DNA of 64,000 nt from Dama dama (GCF_033118175.1 NC_083685.1:131829501-131893500); one strand, 5' to 3'; positions 34,905 to 46,700 are shown, counted from the stretch's first letter. Program-made: numbers and translations. The notes: generated by a model from the letters alone, not told the origin.

Positions 34905-36030
34905 GAGAGGTCAGCACTGAGGGGTCAGCACTGAGGGGTCAGCACTGGGAGGTCAGCACTGAGAGGTCACACTGAGAGGTCAGCACTGAGGGGTCAGCAT
35001 GGAGGGGTCACACTGAGGGATCACACTGAGGGGTCAAAACTGGGAGGTCAGCACTGAGAGGTCAGCACTGGGAGGTCAGCACTGAGGGGTCACACTGAGG
35101 GGTCAGCACTGGGAGGTCAGCACTGAGGGGTCACACTGAGGGGTCAGCACGGGGGGGGTCAGCACTGAGGGGTCAGCACGGAGGGGTCAGCACTGGGGGG
35201 TCAGCACTGGGGGGTCAGCACTGAGAGGTCAGCACTGGGAGGTCAGCACTGAGAGGTCAGCACTGGGAGGTCAGCACTGGGAGGTCAGCATGGAGGGGTC
35301 AGCATGGAGGGGTCAGCACTGGGGGGTCAGCACTGGGGGGTCAGCACTGAGAGGTCAGCACTGGGAGGTCAGCACTGAGAGGTCAGCACTGGGAGGTCAG
35401 CACTGAGAGGTCAGCACGGAGGGGTCAGCATGGAGGGGTCACACTGAGGGGTCAGCACTGGGAGGTCAGCACTGAGAGGTCAGCACGGAGGGGTCAGCAT
35501 GGAGGGGTCACACTGAGGGGTCAGCACTGGGAGGTCAGCACTGAGAGGTCAGCACTGGGAGGTCAGCACTGAGAGGTCAGTACAGAGGGGTCAGCATGGA
35601 GGGGTCACACTGAGGGGTCAGCACTGGGAGGTCAGCACTGAGAGGTCAGCACTGGGAGGTCAGCACTGAGGGGTCACACTGAGGGGTCAGCACTGGGAGG
35701 TCAGCACTGAGAGGTCAGCACTGGGAGGTCAGCACTGAGAGGTCAGTACAGAGGGGTCAGCATGGAGGGGTCACACTGAGGGGTCAGCACTGGGAGGTCA
35801 GCACTGAGAGGTCAGAACTGGGAGGTCAGCACTGGGAGGTCAGCACTGAGGGGTCACACTGAGGGGTCAGCACTGGGAGGTCAGCACTGAGAGGTCAGCA
35901 CTGGGAGGTCAGCACTGGGAGGTCAGCACTGGGAGGTCAGCACTGAGGGGTCACACTGAGGGGTCAGCACTGGGAGGTCAGCACTGAGAGGTCAGCACGG
36001 AGGGGTCAGCCCTGGGAGGTCAGCACCACT
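34905..36030 (+). repeat. 13-14-bp minisatellite, about 80 copies
   Basis: About 1.1 kb is made of units (A/G)GGTCAGCACTG(G/A)G and shorter GGGTCACACTGAG forms. Unit length is 14 bp in most copies and 13 bp in the CACACTG copies. Each unit holds one AGGTCA or GGGTCA, the core half-site of nuclear hormone receptors, always in the same direction. Within the array a larger block recurs: the rare variant 'gtacagaggggtcagcatgg' appears at 35580 and again 166 bp later, so 12-unit blocks were duplicated. There is no coding frame of interest. Confidence 0.97.
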
Positions 36031-37517
36031 GTGAGGTCGCTGCCCCCCAGTGTGTGGGGGTTGGTTCCCCGTTCACTGTCGCCATGAGCATCTTCCCACA
36101 TCTTTAATTTAGATTATTCCTCGAAAACATAACCTCTCATGGCCAAATCACCCAGACATCCCACCTCTTCCCTAACTGATGCGGGATTCGGTCCCTGAAT
36201 CCTGAACGGCATCTGGATGGAAGTGAAGTGCTGGGATGTCAGGCTGCCTTTGGTCAGGATCTGGTGACTTCTCTGGAATTCCCCGAGCAGGAAGGAAAGT
36301 GGGGGTCCCGGAGGTAGCAGAGCATCACCCCCACAGCTCTTCAGGCACCCAGCTGGAAGCCTGCCTGAGGTCGAGGGGAGAGGAGGCTGATTGCACTTGT
36401 TGATGGGGGACGACTGGTCCCGGAGGCCGAGGGGGCAGGATCAGGCAGTGGCATTTGGGGAAGACAGTGTGGCCCCGGCCTCTCCAGGACCACACCCCCG
36501 CCGCCGCTTCCAGCCTTCATCACCCACCAGGCCCCTCCCATCCTCCGTCTCCGCTGAGCCCTCTGGAACTACCTATATCTTGAAAGCTCCTCACTGAGGT
36601 CTCTGTCCACCTCCTCAGGCAGATGGAACCTTCTCCTCCCCCAAGGACTCCCGTTTCCCCAGCCCTCCTGGTAGGAGTCGTCCATCTTCCTGCTGGGGTC
36701 CCTGCCAGACTGCCCGGCCCCTCCTCAGTCCCAGGAGATGTGGGGCTAGAAAGGGCGAGAGGGGGCCTGACGGGCTTCAGGGTCCAGAGGAAGCCAGGGC
36801 AGAGATACCTGATTCAGCTGTTTTAAAGTTTGCAGCTCCTGACAAAACCCAGGAGCAGAAGCGACCAGAGGCGGTTCTGCACTCATGTCCCTGGACCCGT
36901 GACCGCAGGAGGGCGGCGGTGACTCCCCACTCCCCGCCCTCCTGGGGAAGAGCCTTCTCCGAGGCCTGGGGAGGCCCTCCTGAGCCCTTCCTCAGCACTG
37001 ACACCCCCTGAACGCCCTCCTGCACACCCCTTCATGCCGTCCGAGGCTTCTCCTCGGGCGAGAAGCCCTCCTCCACACCCCAAGTACTGCCAGGTCAGCA
37101 TCCACGGCCGATCATAGACTCCTGGTCTCACGGCTCCCCTACAGTGACCTTCTCATGTCCAAGCACCTCCCCTACGTCACGGCTGACTGTCCACCGCCAT
37201 GGTCTTCAGAGCCATCTGCCTCTCTGGGCACAGCTTCCAGGGCCCCCAGTGCCTCCCCCTCCCCCCAGAATGCCTGCCCGGCAACCTCATCCAGCCCTCC
37301 AGGGCCGTGACCTCATCATCGTGACCTTGCTGTGTCCCAGGGTGACCCAAACCATGAGCTAGCTGCCCCAAGCAGCCCAGACCCGCACACCGTCCGCTCT
37401 TGCCCTCAGCCCCTCGGCCTCGACCTTCCAGTTTCCCTCTTTCCATCTCACGCGCATCCCCACACTCGAACTGCTAGGTGAAGCCAGAGAAAATAAAATT
37501 CCAAGTCAGGGCCTGCA

Positions 37518-37800
37518 GCGGGCAGAACAGTGGCCCCATAGACATCCAAGCCTAACGCCCAGAGCCTGAGACTCTCACTGTTCGTGGCAAAAGGGACCAT
37601 GCAGTGTGATTAAATCGCAGATCCTGAGATGGGGAGATGGTCCTGGAGTATCTGGGTGGACCCACTGTAACCACAAGGGTCTACTTAAGGGCAAGAGGGC
37701 AGCAGGAGAGTCAGAGAAGAGGGGCAGGCTGGTGGAAACAGGTCAGGTGACGGGCTCTCTGCCTGAAGTGGGGGACACCAGGGCCTCTGGACAGAGGGAG
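37518..37800 (+). repeat. MLT1-type MaLR LTR remnant
   Basis: MaLR text in order: 'gtggccccatagacatccaa', 'tggcaaaagggaccatgcag', 'tgtgattaaatcgcagatcc', 'gagatggggagatggtcctg', 'gtaaccacaagggtctactt'. It is a diverged solo LTR fragment on the + strand. Confidence 0.75.
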
Positions 37801-38595
37801 GCCATCTGTGACTCCCAGGCTGGACCGGGGGCAGCATGCCCGCGGCTGCAGAAGGTCCCGGCCGCACGGTGCAGGGAGGCAAAGGACGCAGCAAAAAGAG
37901 GTTGAGACCAGCTGGGCGACACACACCTAAGGCCATCTCTCGGCCTGATTAAGACTTAGCTCAAAATCAGATCGACACGTTTCTGAGGAAGGTTCGCTTG
38001 GCCCCACATAGGAGTTCCTCAGCCCTGGCTCCACACAAGGCCCTCCTCCCAGAGGCGTCTTCCTTGCTGTAACTAGTCTGGTTCTTCTTGGGACAAGTGG
38101 ATGCTGGTTCATCTGGACGCTGGTTCATGTGGACGAGTCAAACATGGACAACTCCTGGTGAGCTGAGCAGGGCATCTCCACCTTGAAGACTGTAGAAAAT
38201 GTCAGTCTTCCTTGTGGACTATATCACAGAGGTGGTGATGGTGCCTCCCCTCCCTCCTGGGGGCCCCTCAGCACCTGGAAGCAAGTTAGCTGCCGGCCCA
38301 AGCCGCGCGGGGCCTGCCCGTGTCCTCTGGAGCATCTAGTGGAGTCAGTTATTTGAGCTCTGGCCCCTTCTTTCAGTCCATCTGTCCATCCGCTCAGCCA
38401 TCCATCCTTTAGCAAACATTTATTATGTAGCCCAACTCTGGGCTCCACTCAGGGAGTTCTCTGAGGGAACCCAGAGTGAGCACAGAAGACGGTTCTGTAT
38501 CTCTACCCTCTAGAAGCTCACGGTTCATCAGAGAAAGCTGACCCACCGGCAGTCTGCAGATGATGACAATAACAAAACTGTCCTGAACCCAGTGT

Positions 38596-38965
38596 CTAAT
38601 GTCGATATATTCGCTCGGGCTGCCATGAGAGAAAGGGCTTCCCTCGTGGCTCAGACAGTAAGGAATCTGCCTACAATGCAGGAGACCTGGATTCAATCCC
38701 TGAGTCGGGAAGAAAGACCACAGACAGGGTAACTTGAACAACAGCATGTCTTCTCTCACAGTTCTGGGGACCGGAAGCCCAGATCACAGTGCCAGCGCGG
38801 TGTGTTCTGAGATGCGCTCTCCTTCTCATCGTCTCGTGACGTCCTCCCGTGGCCGAGAGGAAGGCAGAGGAAGCTCTCCGTCTCTCCTGGTAACTGAACC
38901 TACTCAGCTCCCGAGGCAGGCTCTGAACGCGGTCACGGCAGGGGTCGGGCCTCATCACCGGCATT
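38596..38965 (-). repeat. MaLR (MST/MLT-type) LTR split by a SINE
   Basis: The reverse-orientation LTR starts 'ctcgggctgccatgagag'. After a SINE head at 38636-38712 it continues with 'cagggtaacttgaacaacag', 'ctctcacagttctggggacc' and 'ggaagcccagatcacagtgc'. A weak older repeat may extend upstream over 38400-38560 but was not identified. Confidence 0.7.
38636..38712 (+). mobile_element. Bov-tA tRNA-like head
   Basis: A short + strand fragment reads 'gggcttccctcgtggctcag', 'acagtaaggaatctgcctac' and 'gcaggagacctggattcaat'. It covers only the tRNA-derived promoter part of Bov-tA with B-box-like 'gattcaatccc'. It is not a functional tRNA gene. Confidence 0.9.
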
Positions 38966-39925
38966 TAAGGGGACCTAGTTTGGTCCACAGCACCTCCCTC
39001 GGGCTGAGCTGGTGAACTGCGTTATCTCAAACCCTAGAGGAGAGGCAGTCAGAGAGGTCAACCTGCTGGACACCACGCAGCTGCAGGCAGGGCTCCCAGC
39101 GGTCCCAGGAGGGGCAGGGCTGAGCGGAGGATGGCAGCCCTGGCTCCACGGGCAGAGCGGACCGCCGGGCACGGCCCCCAGAGCAGAGGTGGTCTGTCTG
39201 AAGGAACGTTTAGAAAACGGAGGAGAGAAAGTAGATCTGCCTGCTGCCCTGGGTGGCCAGCCTCAAGCCAGAGGATACAAAGACCTCTGTCTCCAGGCTG
39301 CAATTCCCTTAACCAGTCGGAGGGGCTCAGCACACGCTGGCTCAGGGTACGGTAGCTTGGCATGCTGCATATTTTAAGTTGAAGGAATCTGAGACACAGC
39401 TCACCCAGAAAGGCCTCTCTGCCCCTCCCATGAAGCAGGTCCCAGGACGCTCACGTGCGACCTGCTCTTCTTGTCCTAGAAGGAAGGAGCAAACGCCCCA
39501 CAGATGCAGACAGCACCTGAATGAACAGACCTTGCTTCCCCTGGTTTCCTGCCCTTCACTTGGACCCTTCCGACCTGTCGTGTTTTCCACTCTTCATCAC
39601 ACACAGCGACTCTAGAACACTCAGGTGTAAACTGTGAAGACCGTTTCTCTCTGGATAAGGAAGGGGATATTACAGACAAAAAGAGCAGAAAGTCACGTTC
39701 TTTCTCCATATACATGTATGTGGTTGCATTTGTTATAACGAACATGCTTTCATTTAGGAAAAAAAATTAAATTATTACAATAAACTATTTAAAAAAAGAC
39801 TCAAATTTGTTTCTTTGGGTCTTCATTTTTTTTATGAAGGCTCTGGTGCCATATAAAACTTATATCAATCTCTATGCTTTTCTCTTGTCAACTTGTCTGC
39901 TCTTAGAGGAGCCTCAGATGAGAAC

Positions 39926-40247
39926 TTAAAGTGAAAGTGCAAGTCGCTCAGTCGTGTCCGACTCTTTGCGACCTTATGTTCTATACAGTCCATGGAATTC
40001 TCTAGGCCAGAATATTGCAGTGGGTAGCCTTTCCCTTCTCTAGGGGATCATCCCAACCCAGGAATTGAACCCAGGTCTCCCACATTGCAGGCAGATTCTT
40101 TACCAGCTGAGCCACCAGGGAAGCCCAAGAATACTGGAGTGGGCAGCCTGTCCCTTCTCCAGGGGATCTTCCTGATCCAGGAATCAAACTGGTGTCTCCT
40201 GTATTGTGGGCAGATTCTTTACCAACTGACTTATCAGGGAAGCCAGA
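39926..40247 (-). mobile_element. Bov-A2 SINE (dimeric)
   Basis: From 'gtcgctcagtcgtgtccgac' through 'gagccaccagggaagcccaa', then a second half-unit ending 'ttatcagggaagccagag'. It is a dimer in reverse orientation, flanked by A/T-rich DNA. Confidence 0.93.
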
Positions 40248-40334
40248 GAACTTAAAAGGTAGCAGACAAATATATGTTTCCTCCTCACAGTGACCTTGAG
40301 AGCTCCTCCCAGCTCCAACCGTTGATCAGGAGTC

Positions 40335-40430
40335 AGGGCCCTGAAACCTGGTGTCCTTATCTGCAATGGTACACAGAGGCTTACTTAGCACAGTGCCTGG
40401 TAGAGAGCAATTGCTCACTGAGGCTGAGCT
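40335..40430 (+). repeat. MIR SINE fragment
   Basis: MIR tail wording: 'tgtccttatctgcaatggta', 'agcacagtgcctggtagaga' and 'gcaattgctcactgaggct'. It is diverged. Confidence 0.55.
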
Positions 40431-40921
40431 ATCACTACGCTCAGCATCATAATTAACTGTCCGAATTCCATGGCTAGATGCCCAAATCACTCTCCTCATG
40501 CAGAGTCTTTTGTAAGCCGTGTCAGCCTGAGGCCAGGATTTCAGAAGTCAAACCCCTACCCGGCTCAGGGGTCTCCTCCTGGCCATGCATCAGCCCCTTG
40601 ACTACACCCCAAAATAGGCTCCTGGTGACTTGAGGAAGGAGACACAGACCCGGGAGGGTGTAGGGGTTCCAGCCTGGAGGACCAGCCTGCGGCCAGGGGA
40701 TGGGGTGGGTGGACATGAAGGGGGACTCAGGACCCTCGCTTGGCAGTCCCAAACCCCACGTGTCCTCTGCTGAATCCATACACCTAGCAGCCACTTAATA
40801 GTCACCTGTAAATCAATCTACTTTTGTTCTTCTTCACTGAAGTATAGTTACTTTGTGAAGGACAATATAACTGGAAAATCCTTATTACCTGCCATCAATA
40901 GAAGGTAAACCTAAAACTAAA

Positions 40922-40990
40922 AGCCTGGTGTTCCACAGTCCTTGGGGTCGCAAAGAGTTGGACATGACTTGGCGACGAACAGCAACAAAA
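40922..40990 (+). mobile_element. Short BovB/Bov-tA 3' fragment
   Basis: The sequence 'cacagtccttggggtcgcaa' and 'agagttggacatgacttggc' is followed by 'gacgaacagcaacaaaac'. Only the last 70 bp of a ruminant SINE are present. Confidence 0.85.
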
Positions 40991-41399
40991 CTAAAACGAC
41001 AGTGACACGGCGCCACAGTCGAGTCCAGTGGGTTTTGTTCTCCCTACACTATTCTCAGAAATGTGTGAAAGACTGACTATCCCCAAAAGAGCTTTTCTTC
41101 TGGATCCAGCTGGAGGGAAGGAAAGAGAAATGACAAGGCAATAGTGCAGGAGCGACCTGGGGTGGTTGGGGTGTGGGGGTTCAGGCCTAGAGTGCGCTCC
41201 CCTAGGCCGTGGGTCCCCCAGGCCCCAGGACGGAGCCCCACTCACCTGGTCCCAGGCGAGGACACAAGCCTCCCCCGACAGCTCACTCCTCCTTCAGCCC
41301 CAGCAGGAAGAGGCCCCTCTTCCTGCTCAGGCCCTCTGAGCTGGCTCTAGGGGGTGGCAAGTCTGCAGCCCGCCTGAGCCTTCCCTCCTGCCTCACCCT

Positions 41400-41679
41400 G
41401 CTGTGCTCCTGGCCCTAGGGAGGGGAGCCAGCCCTGAAACCCAAGGAGCAGCCGTCCTCGGCGAGGCGCCAGGGTGCGCATTAATAGAAGCTTCCTCAGG
41501 CCTCTGACACGCCTGGGCAGCTGCTGAGCCCGTCCAGTGGCCTCGCCCACGGCCAGCCCACCCTGGCTCAGCCCAGCACACTAAACTTAGCTTCCATCCC
41601 CGGCGGGAGCCACTGCCGACGCCCCAGACCGGAAGGACACGGCCGCCGGCCCCCAGGCGCCCACTGCCCCGGGACCACC
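41400..41679 (+). promoter_or_regulatory. CACNG1: Putative CACNG1 promoter and 5' UTR
   Basis: This is the 280 bp before the CACNG1 start codon. It contains an A/T island 'cattaatagaag' at about 41479-41490 in an otherwise GC-rich stretch, which could act as a TATA- or MEF2-like element. About 30 bp on is a CAGCTG E-box (41518-41523), a MyoD/myogenin-type site. CACNG1 is known as a skeletal-muscle gene, so these fit, but the transcription start is not visible from sequence. The start codon context is ACCACCATGT, with A at -3. Confidence 0.4.
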
Positions 41680-41911
41680 ATGTCCCCGACCAAAACCCTG
41701 AAGGTCCGAGTGGCCCTCCTCTGCATCCTGGTGGGCACTGTGCTGGCCCTGGTGGGCGTGGTGACGGACCACTGGGCCGTGCTGAGCCCCCACGTGGAGC
41801 ACCACAACACCACCTGCGAGGCGGCCCACTTCGGCCTCTGGCGGATCTGCACGAAGCGGATCTTCGTGGGCGACAAGGAGAGGAGCTGCGGCCCCATCAC
41901 CCTGCCCGGGG
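41680..41911 (+). CDS. CACNG1: CACNG1 exon 1 (Cav gamma-1)
   Basis: The first coding exon gives 77 complete codons and one base of a split Glu codon, ending G|GTAACG. It encodes a short cytoplasmic N-terminus (MSPTKTLKVR), helix 1 (about residues 9-29, VALLCILVGTVLALVGVVT) and the first extracellular loop. The loop has a glycosylation sequon at N43 (HNTT) and the claudin/PMP22-family motif G-L-W-x-x-C at residues 52-57. Gamma-1 is an auxiliary subunit of the skeletal-muscle L-type calcium channel (Cav1.1 complex in the T-tubule), where it reduces channel activity. The start was chosen by family match and Kozak context; no in-frame upstream ATG fits. Confidence 0.97.
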
Positions 41912-43579
41912 GTAACGTACCCACGCCGCCCGGCCCTGTGGGAGGACGGGGCTCCCCAGACCCGATGAGAGCTGCACCGGCCGCGCCGGGGCGGGGGGCG
42001 GTGGGCCAGCCACGGTGGGGCTGGCGGAGGCGGGAGCCGGGCTGCGGAGCGCGGGCGCTCGTCTCCAGCTACTCCCGTGCTGGGGCTCAGGGCTGGTCAG
42101 GGGCAGGGGTCTGGATGGGCGGACAGACCGCGGCTCGGGAAAGAGAACGCGGATCTACAGACTCAGCCTGGACGCACCCCCCAGCTAAACGCAGCCCTCA
42201 GGTGGAAGGGCCGCCTTGGTGGGAGTTCATTCCAGGCTGAAGTGGGGACACACCCCTAAAGGGTTACTGGGCCCTGGGCAAAAGGATAATGCAGGACTCC
42301 TCCTCGTGATTATCAGGAGTCTGAAGGCGGCAGCAGGAAACCCAGTGGGCGTCCCTCCTGGGTGCCGGCCCTGGGCGCCCACACAGGGGACTTGCCTGAG
42401 AGGCAGGACCGCTTTGTGCGAGGACTGTGTGTCCTGCGCCTCCTCCTGGGCCTAGCCCCCCTCAGACTTAGGAAATGCTTCCTCTCGCTGCAATTTAAAA
42501 GCCTGCCTCACTCTCCTAGTGGTGAGCGAACCACACTTGAAGGAGCTCTTTGTGGAGCACACCCGGTGTGAGGGTGGCCAGGCTGCTCTGCAGGCGTGGA
42601 GCCCGCCACATTCTCAGTGGACAGAGCACCTGCTGCAGAAAGAGCCTGCTGGCGGCACTGGAGTCTGAGCTCTGTGCAGGCCCTGCCCACCTCCCCCTAG
42701 AGGGCCGGGCGAGACTCCACGTCTTCCTTTAACACACGGGCTCAGGTCCAGCAACCCAAAGTCCCCTCCAGCGTTCCTTCCAATGTCACCCCAAGGTGGC
42801 CGGCGACCAGGGTGAGTGCAGGCTCCCACCTGGTTTTCAGAATTAGTCTGTTATCAGGCTGGGTGTTCCTTGAACCCTGCCCTTCAAGAAAGGCACTGCT
42901 AAATCCCCGAAGACCCTGCGGTCTCTGTGGGGGATGAAGGAGTCCAAACCCCACCCCTCCACTCCTCGCCTTCCTTGCCCTTCCCCCCGCTGACCCTAGG
43001 AAAGCCCTGCCCTGCTCACTCCCATCGGACACCTGGAAGACACAGCGAGTCCCAAGCCTGAGGGCTCTCACAGGCACGGACATGTGCTCGAAGGGTATCA
43101 TGTAGCCCAGATGCCCACGCCCCGCAGCCACTGCCAAGCACACCCATAAACAGATGCACCATCCCGCCAGCCCTCCTGGGCAGGGCAGATTCTCCAGGGG
43201 CCGTGCATGGGAACGCACTGTTATGGTCCACCTGTCCTTGGCCCTTTAAAGCCTGGTGAATTTACACAGCAGATGGGCAGGGTGGTGAGGGGAGTCTATG
43301 CAAGGAGAGACGACTGGTGGGATGTGCCCAGACCGGCCACAGGGGACGAGCCGACTTGGCCTGGCCGCAAGCCTGAGTCGAGTCGACCTCTAGGCCGTCT
43401 TCTCCTGGTCCAGAGTGAATCGCACCTTCCGAGCCTGTGAGCACTGCCTTGGCCTGACGAGCTGTCCAAGTGCACTCCTGCCTTCTCCCCTCTCCTTTCT
43501 CTGCAAGGGGACGTCGTTTTCCTTCCCCACCCATCCTGCCTGTGCTCTACTGGATCACTGTTTCTTGGAGGAATAGAGT

Positions 43580-44840
43580 TCATATGCCTTCTCTCATTAG
43601 TTAACAACAACATCTACAAATACAAGTATAGCACTGTCTGCCAAACATATATATTACATATGTTAACTTTGGATGACATCAGAAAAAAAGACAGGGTAAG
43701 AACCTCCAAAAATTCTTTTCTCCATAAAAACAATAAGAACATTGGCTAACACGATCAGAATAAACTTTTTCAGAACTCTAGAAGTTAACCAGTCTTACAG
43801 CAATAAGCAAGTGCTTATTCAAGAAAGAGGGGTGAATCTCAGTAGGAACAATGAGGTTTGTTTGTATCTTAAGCTGCTATTCCAGTTCTTTCCTCCCTGA
43901 CTCTGTCACAGCCTCAAAAACCAACAGCCTGCCATCAGAGTGAAGCCAGCTGCCTAGAAGTCACCAGAAAGGACAGACTTGGGCTGGATCCCTTTCAAGG
44001 CCTCATTCCCAGAGTGCTGTCATTATCTGATCTGTCTGGTGGTTCCCTAGAAGTCCCCAGTTGCAAGGCTGTCTTTATTTGACCTGACTCTGAGCTCATC
44101 CAGTGGAAAAAGTCTTTTACCCAGGAGGCATTTGTCAAAAACAATTAGAGACAGTTGTTTAATACCATAACTGCCTAAGGGAGCAGATAACAGAGCAAAC
44201 AATAGGCTAACCAGAAAACTGGAGAATAAGATGGGTGGCTTTGAAAAGCTCCAACATATTCCTGGGAATTTAGGAGGTCACGTGGGTCCACAGTGCAACA
44301 AGTATTCACAGGAAAGATCTGAGAAGGCCATAAGCTCTCACCTCTGGCTTATGTGGAGCTGCGTGAAGAAAGAGAGAGAAAGAAAGAGAAAGAGAGGAGG
44401 GAGAGAATACGAGGAAGGGAGAAAGAGAGACGGAGAAGGAAAGGGAGAGAGCGATCACGGAGCAGGGGAGGGAGGGGAAAGAGAAAGGGAGAAAAAGGCG
44501 AAGGCAGAAACGTAGGCTACTTCGCTGAGTGCTTGGCTGTCTGCTATCACGGAGCTCCTCAGCAAAGCCTGGGAGAGGCATGGCTTCCAAGCGTTCTAGG
44601 AAATCTCTGTGAGCTGACCACCAAACTAACTGAGCAGAGATTTCAGTGGCCATACATGAACAGACTTCACATATTTAATTCAGAGATGTAATTTGACAAG
44701 CAACAATAACAAACAGCCACAGAAACAAACCCTGGGGAAGAGTGGACATCTAACTTCCAAAGTTATACTTTAAAATGTCAAGTTTTAAATTTTAAATCAA
44801 AAAAGGTTACAAGACACAAAGGGGCTGCGGTCTCCGATGG
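43580..44840 (+). repeat. Probable old L1 (5'-region) fragment
   Basis: An A+T-rich block inside a GC-rich gene. Its end, 'ctttaaaatgtcaagtttta' then 'ggttacaagacaca', and phrases such as 'acctccaaaaattcttttct', resemble the 5' region of ancient L1 subfamilies. No open frame survives. The family call is tentative and from memory; an LTR element is an alternative. Confidence 0.45.
44363..44500 (+). repeat. Purine (GA/GAAA) tract
   Basis: About 138 bp is nearly all A and G on the + strand ('gaaagaaagagaaagagagg', 'gggaaagagaaagggagaaa'), broken by a few pyrimidines. Such tracts can form triplex (H-) DNA and are usually length-variable. Confidence 0.92.
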
Positions 44841-46479
44841 GCATCCACAGGGCCCCCTGCAGCGGAGCTTCTGGTTCAGCACAGGGGACACTGGTCATCC
44901 TCAAGTACTGAGTCAGGAGAGGGGACGGGCGGGCAGGCCCATCCGCTCACCGGAAGACCTGCCACGGAGGAAGGGAGCTGGGACCTCCAGACGCCCTCTG
45001 GAAGCGCTTAGCTGGGGGTGGGGGTGCCTGGACTTGTCCTCACACAATCTGCAGCACCAGACTTCCCAGAGCCTGGTGCTGGTCTGGGGGTGCTGACACC
45101 CCAACTGCCACCTGAGCAGGAGGACCTTTGGCAATGTGGACGTGCCTGCCTTGGCCGGGTCCTCGATGGGCCTTACGTCCAGGCCACTCGTGCTGAAGGC
45201 TTCTAACTCAGGGTCTGCAAATTGTCATGGAGGCAGCCAATCGTGAAGCACGCTGGAATTCAGTCAATTCCCTTCAGAGGGTTTTCAACGGCAACAAAAA
45301 TTGGCCCTTAAAGAATGAGACAGAAATTATTCCTCTGTCCAGAGGGAGACCCTGGGGGACCCGTCACCTCGCACGAGCCGTTAGAGCAGGGCTGCTAGAG
45401 AGTCTACAGCTGATAACCTGATACACGCGCGAGGGCTCCGTTAAGCCTGAAAATAGCACCAGAAGCGCCTGACATCCCAGCGGCAGCCACACACCCCAGG
45501 TAACTCAGCTCAAAGGAGAGTGATTTAAATATAGAAGCTCAAAGAAAAGGCTGTTTACTTCACGGAACATTTGCTGCTGCTAAACCAGGCTCCATCTCCC
45601 GGGGTCATTCTCTTCCTCCACCGCGGAACAGCAGTAACCCTGACTTTGGGGGGTCAGGGGGCCAGAGGTTTCGGTGGGAGATGATACATCTCAGGCAGAC
45701 GGAAGCCTGGACCCCAGTGAAAGCTATGACTGGAAGGTTTTTTCCCCAAAAGCAACGAGGCACCAACACCTGGTGATCATTAAACTGTGGCCTGAAGATA
45801 AAAAAGAAATGAAAGCACAAAGTAGATGCACCTAAACCAGGAGCAGAGTTTCCTACTGAGGTTCAAGGACACACAGGAAAACAGTTAAGTGCAGCACCTC
45901 ACACAAATAAAAAGCAACATAATTCAGTTTTTTAAGAAACAAAATAGTGTAAAATAACCCATTCATCTACTTCCTAAATCAGCAGTAAAGAACATTAAGC
46001 CATGCAATAAGCAATAGTCTTTTAATTTTACAGTATATTTAGTTGTAAGAGAGATTAAAAGAGAAAAATGGAGGAGAAATTATATTGAAAATCAGTGTGA
46101 ATTTCTTTGTTCTGAGTTCCTCCTCTGCCCCCTACCAAATCCAGATTTTTGGCCCTGCGGCCAACACACATCTTCCATGGCTTTCCCGGCGCTAATGAAG
46201 TGGGCCGAGCAGCTCACCCAGGAGGTCTCAGCTGCGCTGCCTCTGTGCTCACAGGCATGGAGGGCCTAATGCTTGAGATGATGGTCACCCGTGGCCCTTC
46301 ATTCAAGTCCACACAATGGCCCACTCAGCAAAGCCCTTCAGGCGGCATTTTAAGGGGCTTGGAGCCAGGTTTCTAAACCTGGCTGAACATCAGAATCTCT
46401 GGGAAAGTTCTTGAAAAAGACTTTGTTTCCCAGGTCACGCCCAGGGCCTCAGGATGGGCCTGGATGCTGATTGGAAACC

Positions 46480-46700
46480 AGTGCTGGGTTGTGTGTGACC
46501 CAGGGTCTGGCAACCCCAGCGCCTCTGGCATCTGAGGGCTGCTACTTCTGTGCCCTGCAGGCTGTCCAGCACATCCCAGGCCACCTCCCGCCAGGTGCCA
46601 GTAGCCGTCTGCCCAGCGGGGACACAGAGATGTCTCCAGACACTGCCTGGGGTCCCCTGGGGACAGAAGCAGCCCCAGCTGAGAACCACTGTCTGGCCCT
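46480..46700 (-). repeat. MER20 remnant
   Basis: In reverse orientation: 'gagatgtctccagacactgc', 'ctggggtcccctggggacag' and 'agctgagaaccactg', with 'gccctgcaggctgtccagca' earlier. This is a typical MER20 arrangement. Confidence 0.7.

Larger units (their letters stand above)
30412..41400. other. CACNG4-CACNG1 intergenic region
   Basis: About 11 kb separates the two tandem gamma-subunit genes. Ruminant SINEs, MER20, MaLR LTRs and the large minisatellite at 34905-36030 are listed separately. Between repeats, 30412-32190, 33190-33985, 36050-37510, 38970-39925 and 40990-41400 show no recognisable gene, structured RNA or repeat. Open frames here have no domain or splice support. Confidence 0.8.

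Noticed and set aside
34905..36030. Immunoglobulin switch-like or centromeric satellite DNA
   Set aside because: The unit (13-14 bp, AGGTCA core) does not match switch pentamers or known bovine centromeric satellites, and the locus has no immunoglobulin genes.
38636..38712. Possible tRNA gene
   Set aside because: The tRNA-like text is the head of a Bov-tA SINE without a mature acceptor stem.
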